From Tubiluchus corallicola (taxonomy: Eukaryota; Priapulida; Priapulimorpha; Priapulimorphida; Tubiluchidae), in contig JAQGDQ010000136.1 in the NCBI GenBank assembly GCA_030141605.1, forward strand, positions 186,001-250,000: 64,000 nt of DNA, read 5' to 3'. The notes below the pieces were generated by a model. That model saw nothing but the letters and a program-made list of their open reading frames with translations, ran no database searches and was not told the origin of the DNA. Positions 1-13,300 of this stretch are shown piece after piece (positions within the stretch are counted from its first letter, which is position 1; each line of letters begins with the position of its first letter). The translations under genes and the position numbers were made by a program.

Positions 1-14
1 GAAATACAACTTAC

Positions 15-149
15 AGTTAACGTAAACTCTTGCGTCTCTTCTCGGTTGATGACACTAGGATCTGACACAAATATTTCTCCAGTGTTCTCATCTATGTCGA
101 AACCAATATGTGTCCCCTCTAATTTGTAGGTAAACTCTGCATTTTCTCC
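15..149 (-). CDS. Cadherin exon 12 (EC4, last exon in window)
   Basis: This 135-bp exon, phase 0, runs from TTGCAG to ACT|GTAAGT and encodes residues 398-442. GENAEFTYKL, FDIDENTGEIFV and NREETQEFTLT are standard cadherin strands, with NREE in place of DREE. The donor at bases 13-14 shows the gene continues to the left of the window. Confidence 0.95.
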
Positions 150-3100
150 CTGCAAGAAAAACAACTGAATGTCGACATCTGAATAAAACTAATCAAAGAC
201 TGAATTTATGCTCAATATAAAAGTGAAGAGTGGCAGAGACTAGCAATGTTAATAAACACAGACATAATGGAGGTAAAACAAATAAACCAAATAAAAAACA
301 GGAAAAAATTAAACTGTGTGCTAAACAAAAACTTTTTTCACTCGCAAAAGGAAAATCACAGCAATCATATTCAAGCAGTTTAGAACTTAATAACAAATGT
401 TTTACAAAAAAGACTCGTAATGGTGTATAAAGCTAACCAAGCTTGTCACTAGATGGTGCCAACACAAGTGACACATTTCTAGTAACTTATAAATTGCAAA
501 GACTACAGCTATTTACAAACTCAGTCAACAGTAAGTACAAAAAAAAAAAAGTTACTTTAACTAGAAAAGACGTTTGGTTCAGATAGCATCATAAAGACAT
601 CATGTAACCCTTGAAAACTATAAAATAATTACATTACGTATAGAAATTTACTCACCTCATCAATATCTTTAGCAAAAACTTTTAAAACAGATGCATTGAA
701 AATAGGATTCTCTTGCAAATCAACTTCATAGATATCGGGCTCAAATAATGGAGCATTATCATTAATATCAAGTACTGTAAGTTCAATGAATGCGTACGTC
801 TCTCGTTCATGTTCCGGAAATAAATTCTCTACTTGATAAGCCTGGAAGTAATGACACTCGTCTGTTTACAACTGAATATCATAAATGCACCATAGAAATG
901 TAAAAACAAACAATTTTGACTATTTTCTTTACTAATTTATTGTTTAAAAAGTGTTGTGTTTCATTGACACCACTCCTATATTTGAGAGTTTACATTCCCA
1001 ATACCTAAAAATAGATCTAACAAACGACAGACTATGACAATGCTGATGGTGATGATTAACTAATAATAAACATAACTTCTTAAAATAAAAAAGTATTATA
1101 ATTTAGTGCAATGACCATAGGTTCAAAACATTTCAATGAAACTTTCTTTCTTTAAAAGATGTATCTCTCTAAGTAGAGCATTCTCAATTTAAATGACAAT
1201 TAGTAGCCTAAAAATAAACATGCAATAGTGATAATAAATTTTAAAGAAAAAACTACTGAAAATAATACCACGTTGTTTTTATAAAAAACCAATTTGCTTC
1301 GGATAAAATTTCTTGTTCACTAAAAAAATTAATTAACTTTTGCATTATAGTGCATCACAATAATGCACACTATTCACTCATAATCTATAAATAAGCTACT
1401 GAAATTTGTCATCTAGCTAAAACATTGACTGGAGTCTATAAACAGGCACTGAGTATACACCAAAGGTGCACATGCTTACTTATGGTAAGGTTCTAACATC
1501 TTAAGTAATTATTTCTAAGCATGCAAAGTGGATACATGCCACCTACTATAGTGTATGTCCCCCTACCCCACTGGATACAACATAACACAGAATAACATGT
1601 CGAAACATACCCTAATCAATCCCGAAAAGAGCTGCACTCCGTTAACAGGATCATCACGGTCAATTATCTCTGTAGGAGAAATGATGCCTGTTTGAAGATC
1701 AATTTTCAGAGAATTTTTTGGTTGAACTGAAAAATCAATTATTAATTTACATGAATTAATTTATCATAAGAAACACTCATTCTAAAATCGACATAGTGGT
1801 GTCTACAGTGAGAGAATCAAATAACTATGGAAGTTCCACTGTTTATGTATCATAAAATAATATATCTATTGAATTTATCTAGTTTAAATAATTCAGTTAT
1901 TATCTCTACATCATGACCAGACTGTACTTACGGTACACAATTTCATAATTAATAAGTCCATTAATGCCCTGATCCATATCAAAAGCATAGATTGGTTCGG
2001 GAAAAGGTATTTCAGTATCAACAGCCTAAAATTAAAAGTCACATTAATTACATTTAGGAAAAAATAGACACTCAAAATATACTAAATTATTTTATAAAAA
2101 TCAGTTTGCTTATTATTAGTAAATCACCCAGAAAATCTTGCAATCGCTAAATAAAATGGTACACTCCATTTGATTTGATAGCTTCAATTATGCAAGTAAT
2201 TACAGTCTTTACAAAAATGCAGCTGAACTCCAAAAGGTTTTCAAAGTTATATCCCTTAAATACCACAGAAGCCTGCAAGATTAATAGCGGTGTAAAAAGA
2301 ATCATGGTCTGCACAACAATTCACTTGAACATCCAATACAGGATTAAGAAAACTACCAAACAACAAATGTTAGTGAGTTTAAGTGGTGCTAAGAGAACAA
2401 AGTATGATTATTTGCATTTCAATTTAAGTAAAGCTTTTGTTTTTTAATAATGAGAAAGATCAAAACAGAAAGAATAGAAATCTGTAGGATGAACAGCGAA
2501 CTTGTCACACAAAAATCTGTTAATTAGTGATCAAAACACACTTACGAGTTCTTCATCAAATTCAGTTTTATAAATGGTTTTATTAAACTTTGGTGGTAAA
2601 TTGTCTTCATCTCTAACATCAATATCCACGTTGGTATTGACTCGATGCAGTGTGTCCTGAAATTAAAAATAAAGTAAGATAGCATGCTTGAAAAACAATA
2701 CTGCCAAACAAAAAACTTACAGAGAAACTACAAAGTGGACAAAATTTATATGAAAGTATAAAGACATCAGTACATAAACTCCTAAGATGGTGAAGACAGA
2801 AACAAAGATCTTAAACTTGGTGCAAAAGAGAAGTTTAATATGGAGGACAATTTTCTCTCTCCTTCTCTTTCTTGTTCTAGTCTTTGTCTATTTAGCTTTG
2901 CCCTGTAAAATTCATTATTAAACTAATAAAAATATCTATGTGTATCATTAATTGGATTATGACTTAGAAGGCCAGAATGTTCACAAACCATTGAGATTTA
3001 TATCACAACAATTATTACTCCTGCCGGTAATGAGTAAAAAGCAAGGAGACACTGAAAAATTGTAAACCGGAAGGGATTTGAACCCTAGACCTGGGACTAA

Positions 3101-6100
3101 TATTTCCATGCTCTGCCAACTGAGCTACCAATCAAACAAGACAGAGCAGGCCTGAGAACTCCTTGCAGCACACAACCCAAAAGCACCACATGAACCCATG
3201 CCACAGTAAATGGGTACTTATGGAATTGTTAATTGCCAGTAAATCTAAATGTGTAATTTAAATGCAGTATTGTATCACAATCGACATCATCTATTCAAAG
3301 ACTTTTTACTATTGAAACAATACTTCTGGCAATATCTTGAACGGAAATACATTTTTCAAAACAAGACGAGTGCCAAGTAGCTACATTCCAGACATGACAA
3401 TATAAAAACGTGGTTGAAATGATGGTAATAAGCTAGCTGTTAACAGCTTTGACAGTTGTCATTATCCAACTTGCTAAAAATTAGTGTGCATTGTTTACCT
3501 CATAGTAAATAAATGGTAAAGTTTTGTGTTACATGAACAAGTAAAAAAACACGGTGAAAAGAACCTCTCTACAGAGTTATTAGCAAATCAGTAACCAAAT
3601 AATAAGTTGTGTTACTGTTCCTGTTGTTGTGGTTTCTTTTTCTTGAGTAATCATACAAGGTACTGATACTGCAAGAAACACACACTTCTTGTGTATTAAG
3701 TATTACATTGGCTGCTGAATAACGATTGTTCAACAGTAAACAATTATTAAGCTTCTGCTTCATAACATATGTGTTCACAGCAGAATCATCTTCAAGTAGT
3801 AGTGGCATTTATGTTATGAATGAGCTGTCACCCCTGAAGTACACAGTGGGTGGTAGTTGCTCTTTTCTTAAGCTGGATCTTCTCCAGCAGTTTTGGCATA
3901 TGGCTAGATAGGGTCAGGATCTTGTTTGTGGCAAAATATGGCTGCATATAGGAAAAGTTTCAGTAGGGGCAGACAGGGTGGGGAAGACAATACTTCCAAT
4001 TTCAATACTTACCAATGTCGAGCTACAGTAACAGTAAATCGTAGTAAGTATATGAAAAAGTTCCGTAAGGCAAACAATTGATTTACTCACTTATTGAGTT
4101 TTTTAACCAACTGCCTGATGCATGGAATCCATTTTTAATATGTTATTTTGAATGCCATTTGACATTGCACAAAATTCATTTTATCGTAAACATTTAGAAT
4201 AGAAAAAAACTATGGTGGCATCACAATACAAAAACTGGCTAAAAGCTTATTTCATGAAGCAACTATGAGAATAAGAACGAGACTGGCAAAGCAGATATGT
4301 TTATAAGGTTACACAGTAAGCCCAATGAAGGGTCTCAATAAGACGAATTGAAAGGTATAAATTACGTCCAGATTTGTTGACCCTAACCCCAGTAAGGCCA
4401 AAAAACAAAATTGGGTGATTGAGGGAAAGTGTCAGACAACAGTAATTGTAATAAGTCAAAAAAAGACATTGACGAGTTGACAAGTTCCAACATTAGTATG
4501 TTGTAGGATGTTAAATAAAAGATTCCAATGCAACAAGTTGAATGGCGTTCATTGACTCAAGACTGGTTGATCCTTGACCAATGGGTCAAAATATGAAATG
4601 TTTCAATTTCACTAATATGAAAGGCAATTCTTATGTAATCAAGCATAGTAAATTCAATGGCGGCAATAAATGTGAATTTCACAGCCTTCACATCAGTCAA
4701 AGGTAAAAAAGTGCCAAGTTCAGACTTCATTGAAACTATCACTGTCACTGCTATAGCAAAATCTTACTGTTTTGATTGAGCTATTATTATTATTAATATT
4801 AATAATATTATTCATTATTCATTCTTCACCACTTTAAGGCTTAATAACTCGTAAACCTTGCAAGCTACAGTCGTCAAACTCGCAAGGTGGGTAGCCCTGG
4901 GCAGGGAAAATATAACTGTGTAGCCACCGCTGACCACTGGTCAAAGGGGGAGGATAATGGTCATTGGTCAGTTTTTCCTATACAATTCAACTCTTAAGAC
5001 TTTCGTTATTTTCCAATTTTTTTCACAAGTATTTGGGTACTGTGGAGCAGGTGTGCACCTGAGGTTTTAAAAAGCTGATAAGCTTTAAATGCCCGAGTGA
5101 GGGGCCAAAATACAAAATTTGGAGTCCCCCCAATTTGTGACCTTTTACACACTGAGTGCTAGGGACACAAAACTCACAGGGTACACTCCTGGCCAAAGTT
5201 ATATACGTATACACATGACCCGAGTTGCCGGGTCAAAGGTCATGGAGCGGTTGGGTTTTCATTTATTTTTCTTTAGGATCCATCTGCTCCCATAGTTTTT
5301 GAGCGACAATATTTGCTATGTGCTTAGGTGGGGCCAAGTTGTAGGATATGGCAAAATATGGGTGATTTGGAGGTGGAAAAGTTTTCTGCTGGGAGGCAAA
5401 AACCAAAAAATGGGGGTTGGGAACAGAAATACATCAAGTGTCTACGAATAGTACCATGAAGCATATCAAATGAAAAGTCTTGATGAGGCGAGTCGAATGG
5501 AGTAGGTTACAATGAGAATGGTTAATGTACAACCCCTCTATGGGGCAAAAAACTGAAAAATTGGGGTCTGGAACTGAAGTGCACCGAGTGTTGTGCAATG
5601 ATACGTTGTAGCATATCAAATGGAAGGTCTCGATGAGGCAAATTAAATGGTATAGATTACAGTGTAAATCGTTAATCTGGACCCAGTAAGGGGCAAAATA
5701 GTGGTCGATAAGACAAATGCCTTCCAGGGTCTACCAAAAGTAGGTTGCTGTATATCAAATGAAAGGTCTCAATAAGGCAGATCGAATAGCATAGGTTGCA
5801 ATGAGAATAGTTAATCCGTGACCCTGCTAGGGGGCAAAAGCCGAAAAATGGGGGTCGGGAGCAGAAATGCATTAAGCACTATAAAAAAGGCTGTCATCTC
5901 TTCATTTTTAAGGCTGAATTTTACAACTATTGTTTGCAAAATCTTCAGTTTCTGACCACGTCAGAAACATTGTCAACTAGTTTACATATTGTTAATGAAT
6001 TTGCAACATTTTTTAAATTTTAACTGCCACTTAAAGCATCTCTGGCCAGAGAAACAGAACCCTTATCTGACATGTACAATCAACAGTGCTAACTAATTAT

Positions 6101-9100
6101 ATTTTTCCTTTGTATTAAAATGTTCAAAATAAAGTAATAAATATCTTGGAATTTTTATCCTTACTGAAGCTTCAATAATCAGATTATAGGTATTTCCAAG
6201 AAGGTTGTATTCGAGCGGTTTTTCTAAAATGACTTGTCCAGTGCAATCTCCTTGACAAGGTCCAATAGTTTTTACCGAAAAAAAGCCTTCATCGTTGCCT
6301 TCCTACAAAAATATTTATAGCACATTTATGCTGTTTATCAACAATAATGTAATTTACGCAATGTCACAGTTACAGTAACAAAAATGTATATGAATAAAGT
6401 CCTAATTTAAATCGAGAGTGAGCACGTGCAAAGTAGATTCACTAGATTCACAACTTCCAAAGTCTGCAGCGAACATTAGAAACAGAAATGAATATGAAAA
6501 AGCAGTACTTCCAGATTTCAGATTTAGGACTGGGAAAAAAGACACAATCATACAAGAAAGTCAAAAATAGATTTCCTGTTTGTACACCTGTGTCTGGAAA
6601 GCCTCATGGTATGTAACCTATATACAAAACAGATTTGTTTAAATTTTGAAGTTTATATGACTAGAGAATGCCTCCTTGACCATTTTTAATTTGACTTCTG
6701 GGTGTTAGAAGGTTAACAAAAATAAACAAATAAAGTACTCAAAACACATAGTATGCAAAAAATGACATGCGCCATAGAAATCCATGCCCATAACTGCTTA
6801 CATCTTCTTAGTTGCAAATTTGCAAATAATTCAGTGCGCACATCCCACTTTGTGACTTTTGCCTATTACAAGTTTATAACTAAAAAACAAAACGAATCTC
6901 AACTGCACACTTCAACTTATTTTAGTACATAAAAGTATAACAGATAGAGTAAAAACTTGAAATTATAAATTATAAAATTATAGATTTAAAATTTTAAATC
7001 AAAAAGCATTATTATAATTATTATTGATATTTCTTCATACTTTAAGCACAGTATATGCATTCATACAAAAACAAAAAATATATAAGAATACAAACAATAC
7101 ATAAACAAAAGGTTGACAACAAGAAATAAAAATTATTTACAAAAAGTTGCACAGTGTTCAAAATGCTCAACAGCATAAGCCTGAATGTATTTCTGCATAA
7201 AATTAATTGGAATCACTTGTACATGATTGGCATCATTTTTGATACACTGTCTAGAATTCATGGTACATCTACTGTAAGCAACGTTCTGTCAACATAACAC
7301 TAGACTGCTTTTAATTTTCAGACAATATCAAGATTGAAGCAAGTCGAGAGATTACACTGATAGAAAGGTAAGCAATAATAAGCTGTACGATACATATGAC
7401 ATTGACATGCAGAGGAAAAACTGAAATTTCTGCAAGGAAAATCAGGTCAAACATGCTCTCTGTTCAATCTGTTCACACTGCAAAAAGACCTTAACAAAAT
7501 GAACACTTCTAAATGCATTCTGAAAGCAAAATGCAGTTTTTGTTTTCTAAGCATTAAAGGACTTGCAACTATATAATGTATGCCATACAGAAAACTTGAA
7601 AATATAAACATGAAGATGACATTTTTGAAAAATTAATCAAAACTTACTATAATTGAAAGCGTAATAGTGCTGTGGTGAGTCATAAGATCCTTGTCAGTAA
7701 CATGTATTTCTACAATTTCAGATTCTATAGAAGCCAACTGAAAAAAAATCACACATAATGCTATGAAAATTGCAAAAAGTTTTACGAACACTTACTACCC
7801 GCAAAATCTATAACACCAACAAAAGAATGGGCTATTCAACCATTACTGGCACCACGACCAGCACATTCCTGTTCTCTAGAAATAAGAGCCATAAGTTTTG
7901 CAAATTTTTGCAAAAAAATGGTCGGAAAGGGTCATTTTTGGAGGTTTTTTGCCCCATATTCTGCCCGGTGGGCTGATTCCACCCGTCGGTGACATACAGA
8001 TCGCTGAAAATGGTGCCTCGCTGAAGCTGTAGCCTCGTCGGTTTTATATACATACCACCAAAATCAATATATAGACTAGCCTAACTCTGCAAAAAGAAAT
8101 TTGCACACAACAACCTACACCACACCACCCTTTCCACACACACACAGCACAGCAACATGACCTGCAACACACCATACTACCCCACGACACTACCCAAACT
8201 ACATTATGCACACCACACCACAACACCCACACCATATCACATAAAATGCCATCCACACCATGCCACACCCACCACACCTATCAAACCATACCAAGCCACC
8301 GCACCACACCTAACACATTACATTCCATGGTGATTGTTATGGGCAAATTACCCAATTACCCATATAATTCGTTTTTTATTTTTCCCGCATGAGGAAGCCA
8401 AAAACTAAATGGGACAAGTGGGCAATTGCTGGCAGAATCAACTGGTTATTGCAGAGACTTACTTGTAATTGGTGGATAATGCAATTTTTATACGAGAAAT
8501 TTAATGTCATGCTTCATAAACCATAAACAGTGTGCTCTCTCTCTAGCCAAATGAAGTAAGTGATTTTTGTAAATCTAAGTTTGTTAATTAGATAGCAATT
8601 TTCTTTGTAATTTTTTTGTTCAAATTTCTGTAGTTTTTGTTCAAATTACATTACTGCAAATTTTATGTATTTTTTGTTTTTTCTCCTTCTTTAGATAATA
8701 AAGACTACAGAAACACCTTATGCAAAGAACTTTTGTGTTTGTTGTGTTAACAGTGATCATGTTGATAATGACGACGATGACAACACATACAACACATACA
8801 ACTCTACACAGTGTATCCCATTTCCCCTTTGAACATAATAGGGAAGCATTATAACACTTACGTTATAATAGCCAGCAGCAGCTTTTACTGAAGCAAATCA
8901 TAGGCAGAGTATAATGGATGACGTCACAGCAATAGCTTTGTGTCAGCAGTTTTCTAAGCGAAAATCGTCTAAAATGGAACCTCAAATCAACTCACCACAG
9001 CTTCTCATGTCCATTGTGTAGCCTTGTCCTTCCTCTTTCTAAATCTAGAGTCCCATCAGGCACCATTACAAGGTTTTGCCTGCAGGCTGTTTGGTCAAAA

Positions 9101-10308
9101 TTTCAAAAAAATCAGGAGTTGTGTCTGGGAAAATGCCCATTACTGGATATTGCCCTCGAATTCTAAATATGACTATAACACCCACTGTTGAACTGGCTAA
9201 CTAACTATACCACACCACCTCTGGCCCATTCTCCAGAAATAAGAGGTACAAGTTTTGCAAAAAACAGCCAAAAATGGCCTTTTTTGGAGATTTTTCGTCC
9301 CCCGTTACTTTCGGTTGGCCCAATTAGAAAAATAAACCCTGTGATGACCTAAGCCATTCATTGTGATGCACTACTAATAATTGGTTGACTTATTTTCTAT
9401 TAATGTATTTTTGATGACAATCCAAAATATTGTTGATATAACATTAAATAACATTGCCATTATTGTTAATATTTTTTATTAGTCTGTGATTTTTGTTGCC
9501 ATTGATTTCTTCTGTAAGATTAGATGGACACACTTTACAGGTTTGAGTGACCAAAACCTGGGTCAAAGGATCAAATTTACCTGCCTGGCCAAGTATTGGC
9601 CTACTTTTGTTGTCTCTCTGGTTTAGTAGCTCAAGGTTAAAAGAGTAAATTTTGTTGATAGCATGTTGCCTGTTTTTAACATGTGTTTATGCCTTGAAAG
9701 TGAAAACCACCCCATGGGCAATTTCGTTATTGGTTAGAGGGGCATTGGAGAAAATATGGTTATTCAAGAAATCTCAGACTGTATTTCTTGATGGTAATGC
9801 CAGTGGAAGCCAAGCAGTATGGAACATCTCTGTTGTTTCCCGGACTGAATACTAGTCTTCAAACTCTTCCTCTTATGGAGACTGAGTTCCAGTTTGGTTG
9901 CTGACTGTCATTATCCAGTGCTATCTAGAGGAGTCAATTATCATTCGTTGGAGACATAGGAGCTGATGGTTCTGGCAGAGGTGTCCTGGAAGCCATATTG
10001 GGCAAGTGGTAGGAAACTTGGGGCAGTATGTGGTATGAGCATTGCTGATGGTATCCATCTCCTTGGACAGTTCTGCTGGACCCAGCCATCATAAAGTTGA
10101 GTAAATGTTAAATTGAGTAAATGAGTAAACGTATAAACGCTAGATTTATCCAGTTCATTTTTGAAACATTTGAATTGACTATGTGAACCATTTCTATATA
10201 TATTGTCATGTTAACCATTATTGCTTTTCTATGTGTTTGTTTACCCAAGAACTTTATACGCCGGCATAGTTTCTTTTCTGTGAGAATCGAAAATAATACA
10301 ATGTCCTC

Positions 10309-10346
<38 letters not shown>

Positions 10347-13300
10347 AAATCCTGTTGTTTGGGTAATCGTATTCCTAGATAATTAAGGAGAAAAACCTAA
10401 AGCATTGTTCATACTGTCTTACACGGACTCGTGCTAATTTTTACTATATTTTGGGCAGTCAAGGTACAACTCGTGACAGCGAGACTGCTTGGCAAAACCA
10501 TCCACGCTGCTACAAACCCCCTAAGGCACGACACTAGATCGAGACCTTTTGTTTGACATATAAATCGCCGCAAATGGTGCCATCATCAGAGCTGTAGCCT
10601 CGAATCTTGTATATATATAACCCCACCACACCATCCACAGCACACTCAAAACACCCACCACATAACATGGTGATCATGATGCAGATGACGATGTTGACGA
10701 TACCTACAATACTAACACCACCAGCAGTAGCGAAACCATGTGTATAAATATTTTGATTAAAGTTGAAACTGTGTGCTACAGCAAATGCTGTTAAATCCAT
10801 CTACCAATGATCAATAATGCACAGACATTCTACAAAGTTTTGTTTAGTGTTTCTCAGATGATAATAGCCTAACAGAACTTACATGTAAAATTTATACCAC
10901 TGTGGAACGGCGGGTAACAACAATGCTTGGAACAGCCGCAAAATTGCTCAAACTCAAAACCAATGGATGTTGTAAATAGCATACAGTGCAGGGGGTAGAA
11001 AACGGAATTCAAAATACACCCTTCTGGATTCGTCTAGTGGATATCTCTCTTAGCGGAAACCTTCAACATTTTGTAGACTATTTCGTCCTCTTTCTGCGAG
11101 GGGGCTTATTTTTTCCCAACATGCCCAATCAAATTGAGTTTTTCTAGAAGCTGTTTGGGTAGTGTTCTGAAAAATTTGCATGGTTGGGTCGGAGAAAACG
11201 CCCGTCACGGCACATAGTGGCCGTACCCCGAATTCTAAATATGACCATAACACCCACGTTGAAGGGGCTATTTAAACCATTATTGGTACTACACTAGGCA
11301 TATTCCCATTCTCCAGAAATAAGAGCCATAAGTTTTGCAAAAAAAGACTATTTTATGTTTTTCATCCCTATTCATCCCAGTGAGCCCAATTCGAAAGATA
11401 AAACCCAGATGGCAAATCTATGGGTCCGGACCTTTCGTTTGATGTAGATCACCGAAAATGGTGCCGTAAGTAAGTAAGTAAGTTTATTAGTTTATCACCA
11501 TTTTTAAAATAGCAAAATACATAACTAATAAATCTATACAACATACAATAATATTACAAAATGCAAAAGTAATTATTGATCAGTGGTGAAAGTGTGGCGA
11601 AAGAACTATCAGTTATCGAGGTCAGCCACCCTCTTAGGATTGTTACTAATATAATTAATTAGTTAATGCGCATGTACCAGGTAATTAAAAATTAATAATC
11701 AGATTTTGCATTTAAGACGAATGAAAATTGAATTATTATATGAATGTGCTAGTTTATAATGAAATAATGTTCAATAATGGGAAAGAAGAGACACACGTGA
11801 CTATCTTTAAATAATAATTTAACCATTACGTAATTAAAGTTAATGTTATGAGGACTTGGAGCTGTAGCTTCATTGGTTACATATATATACATATACCACC
11901 AAAATTAATATATATACGATATGAAGTGACTTACCTCAGACACAGAAGCAGTATAGTTGTTGCTGAACACAGGTGGATTGATGTTTTCGTCATTCACATA
12001 AACTGTAATCTGTGTCTATAAAAAATTTTGATCATTTTGACAACTGTTCAAACAAAAATAATAAATTGTATACATTTCATAACCAAACCATCAATGATGG
12101 TGTGGATCCACTGAAGAAAAATTTGCAATAACCACAACAAACTTGTGTGACATATGGTAGAATGATTGCTCAACCACAACGGCACACTTTCTTATTGGGG
12201 TCACATGTTATCACATTGTCATGACATCCTACTAGAATACAGATGCATTAAAGTCAGAAAAACTCTGATAATGCCTAAGCTAATTGCAATGCCCTTGGTT
12301 GCTACATCCTGGTGTGCTCTCTGTTGTCTTCCAATTAGCTTTGCATCTTCCTAAATCAGGCCCAGACTCTAGTATTGAGTTTCTAAGCTTATAGTACCCT
12401 ATAATTATTACACAACTGTTTGTGACATTTCCTTTAGCTGCCCTGTGAGTGACCCCAGATGGCCCAAAATTTTTGGCCTTGTTCATTGAGTTTGATGTGC
12501 ATTTTATGCAAAGGTTACTACCACACACCAAAAATCTAAGATGAGGGACAAAAGGTTTTGGCAAAATAAAGAAAATTAAGTTAATTTGTCAAAGATGCTG
12601 AATGTTTTAACGAACCATGTCAAACCGCCTCTGCATAAGCTTTAGTTTGACACATTACACATTAAGATTGACACATTTTCTGCAGATGCCCTTTATGTGC
12701 CCTCAGGTGGGCCAACATTTTGGCAGTGTCAAACCCGCCTCTCTCCAAGCTTTAATTTGATATATCACTCGATATAATTAAGACGTTCCCTGTTGATGAT
12801 CTTTGCGTGACCTCGGGTGGGCCAACAATTTGGCAATGTCAAAAACTCTAGCATTGCTATGTTTTCTGTACATCGCATCTGTTTCGCCTTATGTGTTTTC
12901 ACAGAAATGGTCCCTGTAGACGACCTTTAGGTAACCCCAGGTGGGTCAACATTTGTTAGTGTCAAACCTGCATCCTCACCCAAAGCATTAATTTGATATA
13001 TTACTCGATATGATTGAGCCATTCCCTGTTGATAGGCATCCCCTTTGTATGAACCCGGGTGGGCCAAGATTTTAGTAGTGTTGAAAAAAGTACATGCATG
13101 ACGGCAATAGGTTCCCTTCCTGACTAAAATCAGGGGACCTAAAAACAGGAGTGGTTAATAGATAATAAAATCGTCCTCATTGCAATATGTACTGCGATTT
13201 TCCAAATATTTATATTTATTTTCATTACAAATATATGTTAGCTACTGCAAAATTGTTTATGTGTGTATCTATGTATATTTCAATGAATTCAGTTTGAACA

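Noticed and set aside
3055-3136. Functional tRNA gene
   Set aside because: Boxes A and B are present but the acceptor stem does not pair and the T stem is imperfect.
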